DNA of 64,000 bases from Xylanimonas allomyrinae (GTDB lineage Bacteria; Actinomycetota; Actinomycetes; Actinomycetales; Cellulomonadaceae). A model generated the notes under the pieces. It searched no databases, had not been told where the DNA came from, and worked only from the letters and a program-made list of their open reading frames with translations. The position numbers and the translations under genes were made by a program. The DNA lies in the NCBI RefSeq assembly GCF_004135345.1, contig NZ_CP035495.1:3596001-3660000 (forward strand), given 5' to 3'. Positions 1 through 9,282 of this stretch are shown here, piece after piece (within the stretch, counting starts at the first letter, position 1; the number at the start of each line of letters is the position of its first letter).

Positions 1-2
1 CC

Positions 3-482
3 GCCCGCACCTGGCGCGGGCCTGGCGCGCCGGAGCGGCTGGCGATCCTGCGTGCGACGCGCAGCGTGGCCATCGTCGGTGCGAGCGACAACCCGTCGCG
101 CGCGAGCTACTTCGTGGCGACCTACCTGCTGTCGAGCTCGCCGTACGACGTGTACTTCGTCAACCCGCGCGCCGAGTCGATCCTCGGGCGGCCCGTCTAC
201 CGTTCGCTCGCCGACCTTCCGGTGGCCCCCGACGTCGTCGACGTCTTCCGCCGGCACGACGACCTGCCGGGCGTCGCGCGCGAGGCCGTCGCGGTCGGGG
301 CCAGGACGCTGTGGCTCCAGCTCGGTTCCTGGAACGAGGAGGCGGCGGCGATCGCCGAGGCGGCTGGGCTCGGCGTCGTCATGGACCGGTGCCTCAAGAT
401 CGAGCACGCGCGGTTCCACGGCGGGCTGCACCTGGCGGGCTTCGACACGGGCGTCATCAGCAGCCGGCGCGCGCCGGCGTGA
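3..482 (+). CDS. CoA-binding domain protein (YccU-like), 5' end cut by the window
   Basis: This is a small Rossmann-fold CoA-binding protein of the YccU type. The frame is open from base 3, and the residues before the first GTG (base 66) read PERLAILRATRSVAIVGAS, which is the usual family N-terminus. The real start therefore lies just outside the window and the GTG is internal. Visible motifs are VAIVGASDNPSRASY (nucleotide loop), VNPRAESILGRPVY and the C-terminal VMDRCLKIEHARF, which contains the family's conserved Cys. These proteins bind CoA, possibly as protection or as a sensor; their biological role is poorly known. The TGA at 480-482 is followed at once by the amplified repeat and hairpin. 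Confidence 0.85.
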   Translation, partial: ARTWRGPGAPERLAILRATRSVAIVGASDNPSRASYFVATYLLSSSPYDVYFVNPRAESILGRPVYRSLADLPVAPDVVDVFRRHDDLPGVAREAVAVGARTLWLQLGSWNEEAAAIAEAAGLGVVMDRCLKIEHARFHGGLHLAGFDTGVISSRRAPA

Positions 483-491
483 GCGAGGTCT

Positions 492-622
492 GGTCCCGCG
501 CCTGACGGTCCCGCGCCTGACGGTCCCGCGCCTGACGGTCCCGCGCCTGACGGTCCCGCGCCTGACGGTCCCGCGCCTGACGGTCCCGCGCCTGACGGTC
601 CCGCGCCTGACGGCGCGGGACC
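492..622. repeat. Eight perfect 15-bp tandem repeats plus an inverted terminal arm
   Basis: GGTCCCGCGCCTGAC is repeated eight times without a mismatch (492-611). It is followed at 612-622 by GGCGCGGGACC, the exact reverse complement of the first 11 bases of the unit. The last unit and this arm form an 11-bp stem with a TGAC loop (597-622), and any of the eight units could pair with it. The position between a plus-strand and a minus-strand gene end suggests a bidirectional terminator whose left arm was amplified by slippage. There are no spacers, so this is not a CRISPR array. Confidence 0.9.
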
Positions 623-713
623 GTCGCGCGTTCGGGAGCTGGGCGGGGCCGACCGCGACGACGACGGTGTGCAGCTCGCGGGCGACCCGGCCAGAGGCCG
701 CCGCCGGACGGCG

Positions 714-1919
714 TCACACACCCCCGCGCAGCGCCGTCACCGGCTCGATCGACGCAGCCTTGATCGCCGGGTACGCCCCGGCCACCAGCCCCACGACGGC
801 ACCCAGCAGCGCGGACCCGAACGCCACCCGCAGGTCCAGGATCGGCGTCCAGTCACGCGCGGCGGACACCCCGACGACGACCAGCACGGCCAGCGCCGTC
901 CCCATGAGCCCGCCGAGCAGACCCGTGGTGGCCGACTCGATCACGAACTGACCCGCGATCGCGCGCCGGGAGGCACCGAGCGCACGCCGCAGCCCGATCT
1001 CCGCGACGCGCTCGAGCACCGACAGCAACGTGACGTTCGCGATGCCCAGGCCGCCGACGACGAGCGCCACCCCGCCCAACGCCAGGAACAACGCGTTGAC
1101 GTCGGCTTGGACGTTGGCCTGGACCGAGGATCCGGTGGTCGGCGCCTGGACCTTGTACGCCTCCGGGTTGTTCGGGTCCAGGGCGATGGGAGCCTGGTGG
1201 GCGACGACGGCGCCCGCACCCGTCGCGATACGGATCTGCAGCTCGTCGGGCGAGCCGGCGCCGAGCTCCTGCCGCGCCGTCGACGCCGGCAGGATCACCG
1301 CGTCCTTGAGCGCGGGCACCCGGTGCATGCCGTCGATGATGCCGATGACGGTGTAGGCGACGTCGCCGATGAACACCGCAGGCTGCCGGTCGACGCGGTG
1401 GACGCCCAGCCGCTGCGCCGCACCGGCACCGAGGACGACGACGCGATCGGCGCGCGCGTCGTGCCCGGCGTCGAAGAACCTGCCGGTGACCACCTGCCCG
1501 CGCACGGCGTCGAGCAGCCCGGCGCTCGCGGCCATCACCTTGGGTGCGGCCTGCGCCGCGCTCGACGGGTCGTTGACCGGAGCGGTGGTCACGGCGGCCT
1601 GCCCGATGTCGACGGTCGTGACCGACCCGGCCGCGACGACGCCGGCGACCTGGCGCACGCGGTCCTCGCCGTCCCAGGGGAGCGCGGCGAGGTCCCGCTC
1701 CTCGCCCTTGAAACGTCCCTTGTCGGGCTTGACCACGACCTGGGTGGCCGCGACGGCGTCGAACTGCTTGGTGATCTGGCCGGCCGCGGTCTGCGCCAGC
1801 CCCACGGTGACCACGACGGCGCCGATCCCGAGCACGGTGCCCAGGACGGTCAGGAACAGCCGGGTGGGCCGGGTGCCGATGCCGTGCAGGGCCTCGGCCC
1901 ACAGGTCGCGCGGGCTCAC
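714..1919 (-). CDS. MacB/FtsX-type ABC transporter permease
   Basis: This 401-residue permease has the MacB topology. One membrane segment lies near residues 18-40 (RLFLTVLGTVLGIGAVVV), then about 220 extracytoplasmic residues, then three C-terminal membrane segments with the FtsX-family sequence EIGLRRALGASRRAI between the first two. Such permeases do not form a channel; they couple ATP hydrolysis to an extracytoplasmic partner. It is the last gene of a four-gene operon and its start overlaps the ATPase stop by 4 bp. The substrate, perhaps a peptide, antibiotic or lipid, cannot be read from the sequence. Confidence 0.9.
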   Translation of the reverse strand: MSPRDLWAEALHGIGTRPTRLFLTVLGTVLGIGAVVVTVGLAQTAAGQITKQFDAVAATQVVVKPDKGRFKGEERDLAALPWDGEDRVRQVAGVVAAGSVTTVDIGQAAVTTAPVNDPSSAAQAAPKVMAASAGLLDAVRGQVVTGRFFDAGHDARADRVVVLGAGAAQRLGVHRVDRQPAVFIGDVAYTVIGIIDGMHRVPALKDAVILPASTARQELGAGSPDELQIRIATGAGAVVAHQAPIALDPNNPEAYKVQAPTTGSSVQANVQADVNALFLALGGVALVVGGLGIANVTLLSVLERVAEIGLRRALGASRRAIAGQFVIESATTGLLGGLMGTALAVLVVVGVSAARDWTPILDLRVAFGSALLGAVVGLVAGAYPAIKAASIEPVTALRGGV

Positions 1920-2716
1920 GCGATCTCCTCCAGACGTCCGTCCACGAGCCGCACGCGGCGGGCCGCGCGGGCCGAGACGGCCAGGTCGTGCGTGATGACG
2001 GCGAGCGTGACGCCCTCGGCGTGCAGCTCGTCGAACAGGGACATGACCTGCGCGGAGCTTGCCGAGTCGAGGTTGCCGGTCGGCTCGTCGGCCAGCAGCA
2101 GGTGGGGTTCGGTGACCAGGGCGCGGGCGACGGCGACGCGCTGGCGCTCGCCGCCGGACAGGGTCGTGGGCAGGAAGCCGAGCCGGTGCCCGAGCCCGAC
2201 GCGTTCGAGCGCCGTGCGCGCACGGGCCGTGCGCCGGGCGCGGGGCACGCCGGAGTACAGGGTGGCGAGCACGACGTTGTCGAGCACGGTGCGCTGCGGC
2301 AGCAGGTGGAACGCCTGGAACACGAACCCGATGCGCTGCGCCCGCAGCCGGGCACGCTCGCGCTCGCCGGCCGTGCCGACGGGGCGCCCGTCGAGCAGGT
2401 AGTCGCCCGACGTCGGGCGGTCGAGCAGGCCGAGGATGTTGAGCAGCGACGACTTGCCCGACCCTGACGGGCCCACGATCGACAGGTAGTCGCCGCGTTC
2501 GACCCGCAGGTCCACCTGCCGCAACGCCTCCACGAGGGGCGGCCCGGGGAACCGGCGCGAGACCTTCGCCAGCTCGACGACCGGTGGCGTGGCCGTGGGC
2601 GCCCCGGCGTCGAGGACCTCGCCCGCCCGCACCTCCCGTGCCCCCGGGGCGGTGATGTCGACCGTGCCCGGTCCGGACGCCCCGCCGGGCGCGGTGCCGA
2701 ACAGGTCAGCCGTCAT
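1916..2716 (-). CDS. MacB/LolD-type ABC transporter ATP-binding protein
   Basis: This 266-residue ATPase would energise the adjoining permease. Walker A GPSGSGKSS is near residue 84, the signature LSGGERQRVAVARAL near 186, and Walker B LLLADEPTGNLDS follows. The last segment is typical of the LolD/MacB branch. About 45 residues rich in Gly, Pro and Ala precede the ABC domain, longer than usual. The start is fixed by a 4-bp overlap with the adaptor stop, so translation is probably coupled. It acts on the cytoplasmic membrane as a dimer. Confidence 0.92.
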   Translation of the reverse strand: MTADLFGTAPGGASGPGTVDITAPGAREVRAGEVLDAGAPTATPPVVELAKVSRRFPGPPLVEALRQVDLRVERGDYLSIVGPSGSGKSSLLNILGLLDRPTSGDYLLDGRPVGTAGERERARLRAQRIGFVFQAFHLLPQRTVLDNVVLATLYSGVPRARRTARARTALERVGLGHRLGFLPTTLSGGERQRVAVARALVTEPHLLLADEPTGNLDSASSAQVMSLFDELHAEGVTLAVITHDLAVSARAARRVRLVDGRLEEIA

Positions 2717-4468
2717 CGGCCGACCACCACGAGGTCGCCGGCTTCCAGGTCGCCGTCGGCCGAGACGATCTCGACGAATCCCTCCGCGGCAAGGCCGGTG
2801 GTCACCGTGACCAGCTCGGTGACCAGCTCGGTCTCGGTGCCCTTCGCGCGCTGGACCTCGACACGCGACTCCCCGCCCGGCCCGGCTGTCAGGGCCGCGA
2901 CCGGCACGGCCAGGACCGCGCCCTGCGTGGAGCCGACGGAGACCCGCACGCGCACGTTCTGGTCCCGGAGCGCCTCCACCTCCTCGGGGTCAGGTCCCGG
3001 GGCTCCAGCAAGACGGCGGTGCGGCCGGCCCCGGACGCGCCCCCGTTGCCGCCGTCACCGCGGTCGCCGCCGTCGCCTGCGTCCCCGCCACCGTCCCGTC
3101 ACCGCCGCCGTCCCCGCCGCCGTCACCGCCGCCGGCCGGGCGCTTCGCCTCGCCGACGGACACCACCGCCGCGCGTGCGGTGGTGCCGTCAGGCAGCGTG
3201 AACTCGCCCTCGGCGCCCACCGTGAGCAGCGCGGCGCTGGACGTGGCGACGCGAGCCTCCAGCCGCAGCGCGGCACCCGAGACGGCCGCGACCGGGCCGG
3301 TGACGAGCTCGCCCCGCCCGACGTGGACCGCGTCGACACGGCGCGGCAGCCCGGCGACGTACACGACCTCGGAGGCGGGGAGTGCCGTGAGCGCACCGGT
3401 GGTCGCCTCGGCGAGCTCTTCCTGCGCGTCGGTGAGCGACCGGCGGGCGGCGTCGAGCTGCGCCCGCTCGGCGCTGGTGTCCGCGGGCCGGTCCAGCGCG
3501 GCGCGCTGGGCCCTGGCCAGGGTGAGCGCGTCCTCGGCGCCCGCGACGTCTGCCGGCGGGGCGGCCTCGGGTCCGGGCCCGCCCGCGTCGGCGGGCTGTG
3601 CCGCCCAGGCGTCGTGCGCGGCCTGCTCCGCCCGTGCCTGGGCGAGCTGACGCTCCGCCGCACGGACGGCGTTGTCGGCCTCGATCTTCTCGACGTCGCC
3701 GGCGCCGCGCCCGGCTGCGGCGAGCGCCGTCTCCGCGTCACGGATCGCCGACTGCGCCGAGCGGACCGACTCGCGGGCACCCTTGAGCACCGCCTGCGCC
3801 TCCTCGCCCGGGTCGGGGCTCGGGTACCCGGCCTTCGCGTAGAGGGCCTCGACGCCGGCTGCCGTCGCGGCGTCGTAGACGTCCGTGGCGTCGCCCGCGT
3901 CGATGCCGAGTGACGTGAGCGCCGCCTTGAGCTGGAGCACGTCGGGGCCCGAGGTCCCGGCGCGCAGCGTGCGGTAGACCGGCAGGTCGCCGGGCAGGAC
4001 GATCACGGGGCGCCCGGCGACCTCCAGGAGCACGCTCGCCGGGTCGAGCTGCGCCCCGACCTCGGGCACCTGGCCGGTGACGACGGCTGGGCCGGAGATC
4101 TCGGCGGCCTCGATGCGCACGTCGACGGCGTCCGCGTAGGCGGTGTCGGCGCGCAGCACGACGTCGTTGCTGATCGTGCGCATCTCGACCGGGGCAGTGA
4201 TGGCGCCGGCCTCGGGTGGCGCCGCGTTCGCGGCGGCCTGCGCCGGCGAGATGACGAAGCGGCCCGCGAGGAGCCCGGCGACGAGGCTCGCGACGGCGGC
4301 GCCCGCGACCACGAGCACGAGGCGTGGCCCGCGCAGCCCGCGCGACGCCGCCGGCGGCGCGCCGGGCCCCGTGGGTGGCGCCGGCTCGACCGACCCCGGG
4401 CCGACCGGCACCAGGCCGGCCTGCCGGGGTTCGCTCGGGCCGGGATCGCCGCTGTCAGAGGTGGTCAC
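2713..4468 (-). CDS. Membrane-fusion/adaptor protein with peptidoglycan-binding domain (frame broken twice)
   Basis: About 584 residues once two frame breaks are repaired. The order is: cytoplasmic tail, one membrane anchor (LVLVVAGAAVASLVAGLLAG), a peptidoglycan-binding repeat (YRTLRAGTSGPDVLQLKAAL), a coiled-coil Ala/Glu/Arg segment, a Gly/Asp-rich linker, and a C-terminal beta-barrel ending LEAGDLVVVGR. The reading frame changes near 3095-3097 and again near 2996-2998. Adding one G (minus strand) at each restores a continuous Gly/Asp linker and then LLEPRGPDPEEVEALRDQNV. It would be the MacA-like extracytoplasmic partner of the permease. The frame breaks look like consensus errors, but a genuine slippery linker is possible. 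Confidence 0.8.
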
Positions 4469-5457
4469 AGCCCGACCTTCCGGTAGGCGTCCTTGAGGGC
4501 CTCCAGCTCGGCCTGGTGCGTCTTGATGAACTCCGACTCCTTGGCGAAGCGGATCTTGTCGTGCGCGGCCTGGTAGCCGACCTTCTCCTTGCAGTCGAAG
4601 TCCGCGACGGCGGTCGCACGCTCCGCCTTCTGGAGGTCGGGATCGGGCTCGGGCTGCTCGTCAGGACCGAGCGCCTCCCAGTCGAGGGTCTCCCAGAAGG
4701 CGTTGGTGCGGTTCGCGAAGTCTTCGGACGCCTCGTCGGGGGACGCGTAGCCGTCCATGCCCGCGTCGGCCATGCACGAGGCCCACGCGGCGTCGATCTT
4801 GGCCTGGCGCGGGTCGCCCGAGATCTCCTCCTCGAGCGCGGTGATGGCCTCGTTGAAGGCATCGACCTCTTCGCTCTCGTAGAAGGCCTCCGAGCCGTCC
4901 CCGTGGACCTCGGACTGAGCCGCGCCGTAGCAGCCCTGCTCGCTCAGCGGCGGTGTCTCGAACTCGGCTTCGGACGAGGGACCGTACAGCGCCTCGTAGT
5001 AGGCGATCTGCTCGGACTCCGTCAGCGAGTTGATGTAGTCGGAGTTGGGGTCGGTGAACTCCGCCAGCCCCTCCGGCTCCTCGCCGTCGATCGCGATGGA
5101 GTAGCCGTACCCGTTCTTCTCCGCCCACTCGCGCGAGCGGGTGTCGTCCTCGGGGGTCGACTCCTCCAGCGTCTCGCTGAGTGCGCTGTAGTCGACGGGC
5201 GTGTACTCGAAGCCTTCCTCGGCCATGCAGCGTGCGACTGCCTCCTCGGCCTGAAGCTGCTTCGCGTTCGCCTTGGCCAGGTCCTGCTCGCCGAAGAGGT
5301 CGGAGAAGTAGGCGCTGAGCGGGCTCTCCTCCTGTTCGCCCGTGGACTTGCCCTTGCCGCCGCCGCTGCACGCGCCGACCAGAGCGAGGCAGGCCGCGAT
5401 CACGGCGGCTCCGGTGAGGCGAAGCGTGCTCCGCGGGGCTGAGGTCCGGGGTGTCAT
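4465..5457 (-). CDS. Predicted lipoprotein, first gene of the MacAB-like operon
   Basis: A 330-residue exported lipoprotein: signal peptide LTGAAVIAACLALVGAC with lipobox Cys at about residue 30, then an acidic, mostly helical domain. Four further cysteines lie in the mature part. Two of them are in similar motifs, RCMAEEGF and SCMADAGM, suggesting an internal duplication or disulfide pairs. I chose the ATG at 5457 because GAAGGAGAC sits just upstream; an in-frame ATG at 5511 would give an unlikely leader. Its stop overlaps the adaptor start. I recognise no named family. The context suggests a surface sensor or substrate-binding partner for the transporter. Confidence 0.75.
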   Translation of the reverse strand: MTPRTSAPRSTLRLTGAAVIAACLALVGACSGGGKGKSTGEQEESPLSAYFSDLFGEQDLAKANAKQLQAEEAVARCMAEEGFEYTPVDYSALSETLEESTPEDDTRSREWAEKNGYGYSIAIDGEEPEGLAEFTDPNSDYINSLTESEQIAYYEALYGPSSEAEFETPPLSEQGCYGAAQSEVHGDGSEAFYESEEVDAFNEAITALEEEISGDPRQAKIDAAWASCMADAGMDGYASPDEASEDFANRTNAFWETLDWEALGPDEQPEPDPDLQKAERATAVADFDCKEKVGYQAAHDKIRFAKESEFIKTHQAELEALKDAYRKVGL

Positions 5458-5538
5458 GCGGTCTCCTTCGGGGGCGACGGGGCGACAGATGGACAGAGGG
5501 CGTCGAGTCATTCGGCCAGCAACACCTCAGTGTGTCTA

Positions 5539-5578
5539 CTACACATATTCTGTAGGCGTTCGGAGCACACCGAGATAA
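5539..5578 (-). promoter_or_regulatory. Candidate promoter and overlapping operator for the MacAB-like operon
   Basis: On the minus strand TTATCT (5573-5578) and TACAGA (5549-5554) are separated by 18 bp, a plausible -35/-10 pair. The -10 box lies inside the inverted repeat CTACA-N7-TGTAG (5539-5555), so a bound regulator would block it. The patch is strikingly AT-rich for this genome. The sequence does not identify the regulator. Between 5601 and 5756 nothing else was recognised. Confidence 0.5.
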
Positions 5579-5756
5579 CACTCATATAACTCCCATCATC
5601 TCCGCCAACCCCGGCCGCCCCGAACCGTGCAGGCGACGTCCCGCCGGCGCCTTGCCCACGCTGCCGGGTTGCCGATGGCAAGGGCAATCACGACGAACAC
5701 CACGGTGCGAGAACGATCACGAGGCACCTCTGACGCCACGGCCCGGCGTCGGCTCG

Positions 5757-5880
5757 TAGACTTGGCCCCGGCCGTGACTGGCGAGGGTGGGTCACCACCG
5801 GGGAGCGGCCGGGGCACCAGCGCGCGAGCGCCGGTCGCCGCCCCGTTCGTGCGCCGCCCGCCTGGGCGCCGGGGTCGACC
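5757..5880 (+). promoter_or_regulatory. ZTP (pfl motif) riboswitch upstream of purH, with -10 box
   Basis: The conserved pfl core is present in order: GACTGGCG (5776-5783), ACCACCGGGGAGCGG (about 5794-5808) and CCGCCTGGGC (5858-5867). P1 is a perfect 9-bp helix, 5766-5774 with 5806-5814. A TANNNT -10 box, TAGACT (5757-5762), would start the RNA at or near P1. ZTP riboswitches sense ZMP/ZTP, which accumulate when 10-formyl-tetrahydrofolate is short, and turn on folate and purine genes. The distance to the purH ribosome binding site (5904-5909) is short, so control of translation is likely. Confidence 0.88.
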
Positions 5881-5915
5881 GCTGACCGCCCGAACGACCC
5901 TTCGAGGAGCACTCG

Positions 5916-7571
5916 ATGTCCGGCACCGCACAGGTCCATTCCTCCGCCCCCGACGTCCAGCTCGCCGACGACTCCCAGCGCCCCGTCCGGCGTGCGCTGC
6001 TGAGCGTCTTCGACAAGACCGGCCTGGTCGAGCTCGCCACCGCGCTGCACGCCGCCGGCGTCGAGCTCGTCTCGACCGGCTCGACGGCGTCGACCGTCGC
6101 CGACGCCGGCCTGCCCGTCACCCGCGTCGAGGACCTCACGGGCTTCCCCGAGTGCCTCGAGGGCCGCGTCAAGACGCTGCACCCGCGCGTGCACGCCGGC
6201 ATCCTGGCCGACTCGCGCAAGGCCGACCACCTGCACCAGCTCGCCGAGCTGGAGATCGAGCCCTTCGAGCTCGTCGTCGTCAACCTCTACCCGTTCGCCG
6301 CGACCCTGGCGGCGTTCGAGAAGGCGGGCAGCGCCGACGAGAACACGATGGTCGAGCAGATCGACATCGGGGGCCCCTCGATGGTGCGTGCCGCCGCGAA
6401 GAACCACCCGTCGGTCGCCGTCGTCGTCGACCCGGCACGGTACGACGACGTCGTCGCCGCAGTCCGGGCGGGCGGCTTCACCTACGCCCAGCGCAAGGCG
6501 CTGGCAGCCGCCGCGTTCGTCCACACCGCCACCTACGACGTCGCCGTCGCCTCCTGGATGACGACGGCGGTCGCGCCCACCGACGTCGTCGACGGCGTCG
6601 CCTCCGGCTTCCCCGCGTGGACCGGCGCGACCTGGGACCGCGCTGCGGTGCTGCGCTACGGCGAGAACCCGCACCAGGCCGCGGCGCTGTACGTCAACGG
6701 CGACGGGACGCGCGGGCTCGCCCAGGGCCGGCAGCTCCACGGCAAGGAGATGAGCTACAACAACTACCAGGACGCGGACGCCGCCTGGCGTGCCGCCTGG
6801 GACTTCGACGAGCCGGCCGTCGCCGTCATCAAGCACGCCAACCCGTGCGGGATCGCCGTCGGCGACGACATCGCGCAGGCGCACCGCCGCGCGCACGCGA
6901 CCGACCCGGTCAGTGCCTACGGCGGGGTCATCGCGGCCAACCGCGTGATCACGGCCGAGGCCGCCGAGGGCATCGCGCCGATCTTCACCGAGGTCGTCGT
7001 CGCGCCGGGCTTCGAGCCCGAGGCGCTCGAGATCCTCCAGAAGAAGAAGAACCTGCGCCTGCTCGTCGTCGACACCCCGCCGCTCGCCGCGCTGGAGACC
7101 AAGCCCATCAGCGGTGGCCTGCTCGTCCAGGCCGCCGACCGCTTCCAGGCCGAGGGTGACGACCCGGCGTCGTGGACGCTCGCGGCCGGCGAGGCGGCGG
7201 ACGACACGACCCTGGCCGAGCTCGCGTTCGCCTGGAAGGCCGTGCGCGCCGCGAAGTCCAACGCCATCCTGCTCGCCCGCGACGGCGCCGCCGTCGGCAT
7301 CGGCATGGGCCAGGTCAACCGCGTCGACTCGTGCCGCCTGGCGGTCGAGCGCGCCAACACGCTCGCGGGCGACGAGGAGCGCGCCCGGGGCTCCGTCGCG
7401 GCGTCGGACGCGTTCTTCCCGTTCGCCGACGGCCTGCAGGTGCTCCTGGACGCGGGCGTGCGTGCCGTCGTCCAGCCGGGTGGCTCGATCCGCGACGAGG
7501 AGGTCGTCGCCGCCGCGGCAGCCGCCGGGGTGACGATGTACCTGACCGGGACCCGCCACTTCGCCCACTGA
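5916..7571 (+). CDS. purH: Bifunctional AICAR transformylase / IMP cyclohydrolase
   Basis: This 551-residue enzyme does the last two steps of IMP synthesis: formylation of AICAR by 10-formyl-THF, then ring closure. The MGS-like cyclohydrolase domain (about 20-165) has STGSTAS and [13 protein letters not shown]. The transformylase domain has [22 protein letters not shown] and [13 protein letters not shown]. Length and order are those of the family. The ATG is preceded by GAGGAG at 6-bp spacing. The substrate AICAR (ZMP) is the ligand family sensed by the riboswitch in its own leader. A perfect hairpin follows the stop. Confidence 0.97.
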   Translation: MSGTAQVHSSAPDVQLADDSQRPVRRALLSVFDKTGLVELATALHAAGVELVSTGSTASTVADAGLPVTRVEDLTGFPECLEGRVKTLHPRVHAGILADSRKADHLHQLAELEIEPFELVVVNLYPFAATLAAFEKAGSADENTMVEQIDIGGPSMVRAAAKNHPSVAVVVDPARYDDVVAAVRAGGFTYAQRKALAAAAFVHTATYDVAVASWMTTAVAPTDVVDGVASGFPAWTGATWDRAAVLRYGENPHQAAALYVNGDGTRGLAQGRQLHGKEMSYNNYQDADAAWRAAWDFDEPAVAVIKHANPCGIAVGDDIAQAHRRAHATDPVSAYGGVIAANRVITAEAAEGIAPIFTEVVVAPGFEPEALEILQKKKNLRLLVVDTPPLAALETKPISGGLLVQAADRFQAEGDDPASWTLAAGEAADDTTLAELAFAWKAVRAAKSNAILLARDGAAVGIGMGQVNRVDSCRLAVERANTLAGDEERARGSVAASDAFFPFADGLQVLLDAGVRAVVQPGGSIRDEEVVAAAAAAGVTMYLTGTRHFAH

Positions 7572-7580
7572 CGCACCACC

Positions 7581-7617
7581 GCCCGCGCCCACCCCGGTCG
7601 CCGGGGTGGGCGCGGGC
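7581..7617. terminator. Perfect 17-bp hairpin after purH
   Basis: GCCCGCGCCCACCCCGG (7581-7597) pairs perfectly with 7601-7617 across a TCG loop. There is no T tract, as is common in actinobacteria. It lies between the convergent purH and the FAD oxidoreductase gene and could serve both. Confidence 0.8.
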
Positions 7618-7631
7618 GTGCCGGGCCAGGG

Positions 7632-9238
7632 TCAGCGCGCCGCGTCCCGCAGGCGCACCGCGGGGTCCAGGGCGCGGGGCAGGTCCAGGCGCAGCCGCGC
7701 CGGGCCGTTCATCAGGCGCCGGACGGCGCCGACCTCCCGCGGCGAGTCGACGAGGAGGATCGCGCACACGGTCGCGACGGGGTGGCCCTCGGGCGTCGTC
7801 TGCGGGTGACGGTCCAGCGCCCGCTCCACGTAGAGCGCGGCCCACGGGCCGCCCCGGCGGGATCGCCACGCAGCAGGACGTCGTCGCCCGCCGTCGGCAG
7901 GCCGAGCAGCGCCAGGTCGTGCCCGAGCTGGCGCGAGAAGACGTACGGCGCGTGCCGCGGGACCGGGGTCAGGCCGAGGCGGGCGCGCAGCTCCTCCGGG
8001 TCCGACGGCGCGGCGTCGACGCCGAGCATGGCGCGCACCGTCACCTCCGGGTCGTGCAGCGCGGCCGACCAGTGCCCGCCGGGGACCGGCCCGTACATCG
8101 GGTGGTCGCGCACCGCGACGTCGCCGACGGCCCAGATCCGTGCGAGCGTCGCGGGCGCGAGCCGGCCTGCGGACTCGGTCGGCGCCGCATGCCCGGTCAG
8201 CCGCCCGGACACGTCGACGCGCAGGCGGCCGTTGACGTCGAGCGGCAACGTCCCCGCGAGCCACCCCGACGCGGGCCGCGCACCGACGGCGGCGAGAACG
8301 ATGTCGGCGGGCACGAAGTCGGCGGACTCGACGTCGGCGGGCACGAAGTCGGTGGACTCGACGTCGGTGGGCGCGATGTCGGTGGGCGCGATGTCGGTGG
8401 GCACGGAGGCGGAGGGCACGGAGGCGGAGGGCACGGCGGCGGAGGGCACGGAGGCGGAGGGCACGGGGCCGCCGCCCCGGGCGCCGGCGCCCTCGGCCGC
8501 CAGCAGCACGCCGTCGGGCCGCACCGCGGCGACCCGGCGCCCGGTGACCAGCCGGACGCCTGCCTGCGAGTACCAGCGACCGAGGTGCGCGCCGACGCGC
8601 GCGCCGAGCTGCCGCTCGAGCGGCGTCCCGGCCGCCTCGACGACGGTGACCTCGGCGCCGGCGCCGGCGGCGACCCCGGCGAGCTCGGCCCCGATCCATC
8701 CGGCGCCCACGACGACCAGCCGCAGCCCCGGCCGCAGCGCCGCGCGCAGCCGCGCGGCGTCGGCGGCCGAGTGCAGCGTCCACGCCGACTCCCAGCCGGG
8801 CGGCAGCACGGGCGCCGAGCCCATCGCGAGCACGACGGCGTCCGCCGCGACGTCGTCGCCGGCCGAGGTCCGCACGGTGATGCCACCGGGGGAGGCGTGC
8901 AGGCGCGTCGCCGGCTCGGCGAGCCGCACGTCGTCGGCGAGCTCCTCGACGTCGACGCCCAGGTCGTCGCGCAGCCACACCGGCTCGCGCCGTGTCAGCA
9001 GCTCCTTGGACAGCGGCGGGCGGTCGTAGGGCGGCACACCCTCGGCGCCCAGCAGGGTGATCCGCCCGTCATGGCCGTGAGCCCGCAACGCCGCGACCGT
9101 CTGCGCTCCGGCGAGTCCCGCACCGACGACGACGACGCTGCGCGGGGGTGCCTGAGCGGCGTGCGAGGCGGGCGGGACAGGCAGCGCAGGGAGTGCGGGG
9201 AACCGGCGCGGGGCAGGACGTGGGGGCACGTCAGACAC
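7632..9238 (-). CDS. FAD/NAD(P)H-dependent ferredoxin-reductase-like oxidoreductase (one frame break)
   Basis: About 535 residues. The FAD Rossmann motif VVVGAGLAGAQTVAALR is near residue 36, PPYDRPPLSKELL follows, the NAD motif VVVGAGWIGAELAG is near 180, and the FAD-closing motif IWAVGDVAV comes later. This is the rubredoxin/ferredoxin reductase (AIF-like) family, which passes electrons from NAD(P)H to a small iron-sulfur protein; no such partner gene is adjacent. The frame breaks in a C4 run at 7852-7855 (plus strand). One added base gives GGGPWAALYVERALDRHP and a normal C-terminus ending at 7632. A repetitive segment of about 55 residues interrupts the second Rossmann domain. The start at 9238 gives a 33-residue Pro/Ala leader, so it may begin later. 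Confidence 0.82.
8318..8465 (-). repeat. In-frame 15-bp repeat array inside the oxidoreductase gene
   Basis: On the coding strand four degenerate copies of a VPSAS-coding 15-mer are followed by copies coding PTDIA, PTDVE and PADVE pentapeptides. Every unit is a multiple of three, so the frame is kept. It corresponds to roughly residues 258-307 and looks like a surface loop expanded by slippage. Confidence 0.75.
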
Positions 9239-9282
9239 GCTAGCGGGCCGGGCTCACGCCGGTGCGCCGGTAGGCTCGGAAC

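Noticed and set aside
492-622. Possible CRISPR array
   Set aside because: Units are contiguous 15-mers without spacers, and no cas gene is present.
5688-7592. A 634-codon open frame on the minus strand opposite purH
   Set aside because: It is the antisense shadow of purH: Arg/Gly/Asp/Val-rich with no family motifs. Similar long shadows occur opposite the sugar ATPase, aquaporin and MFS genes.
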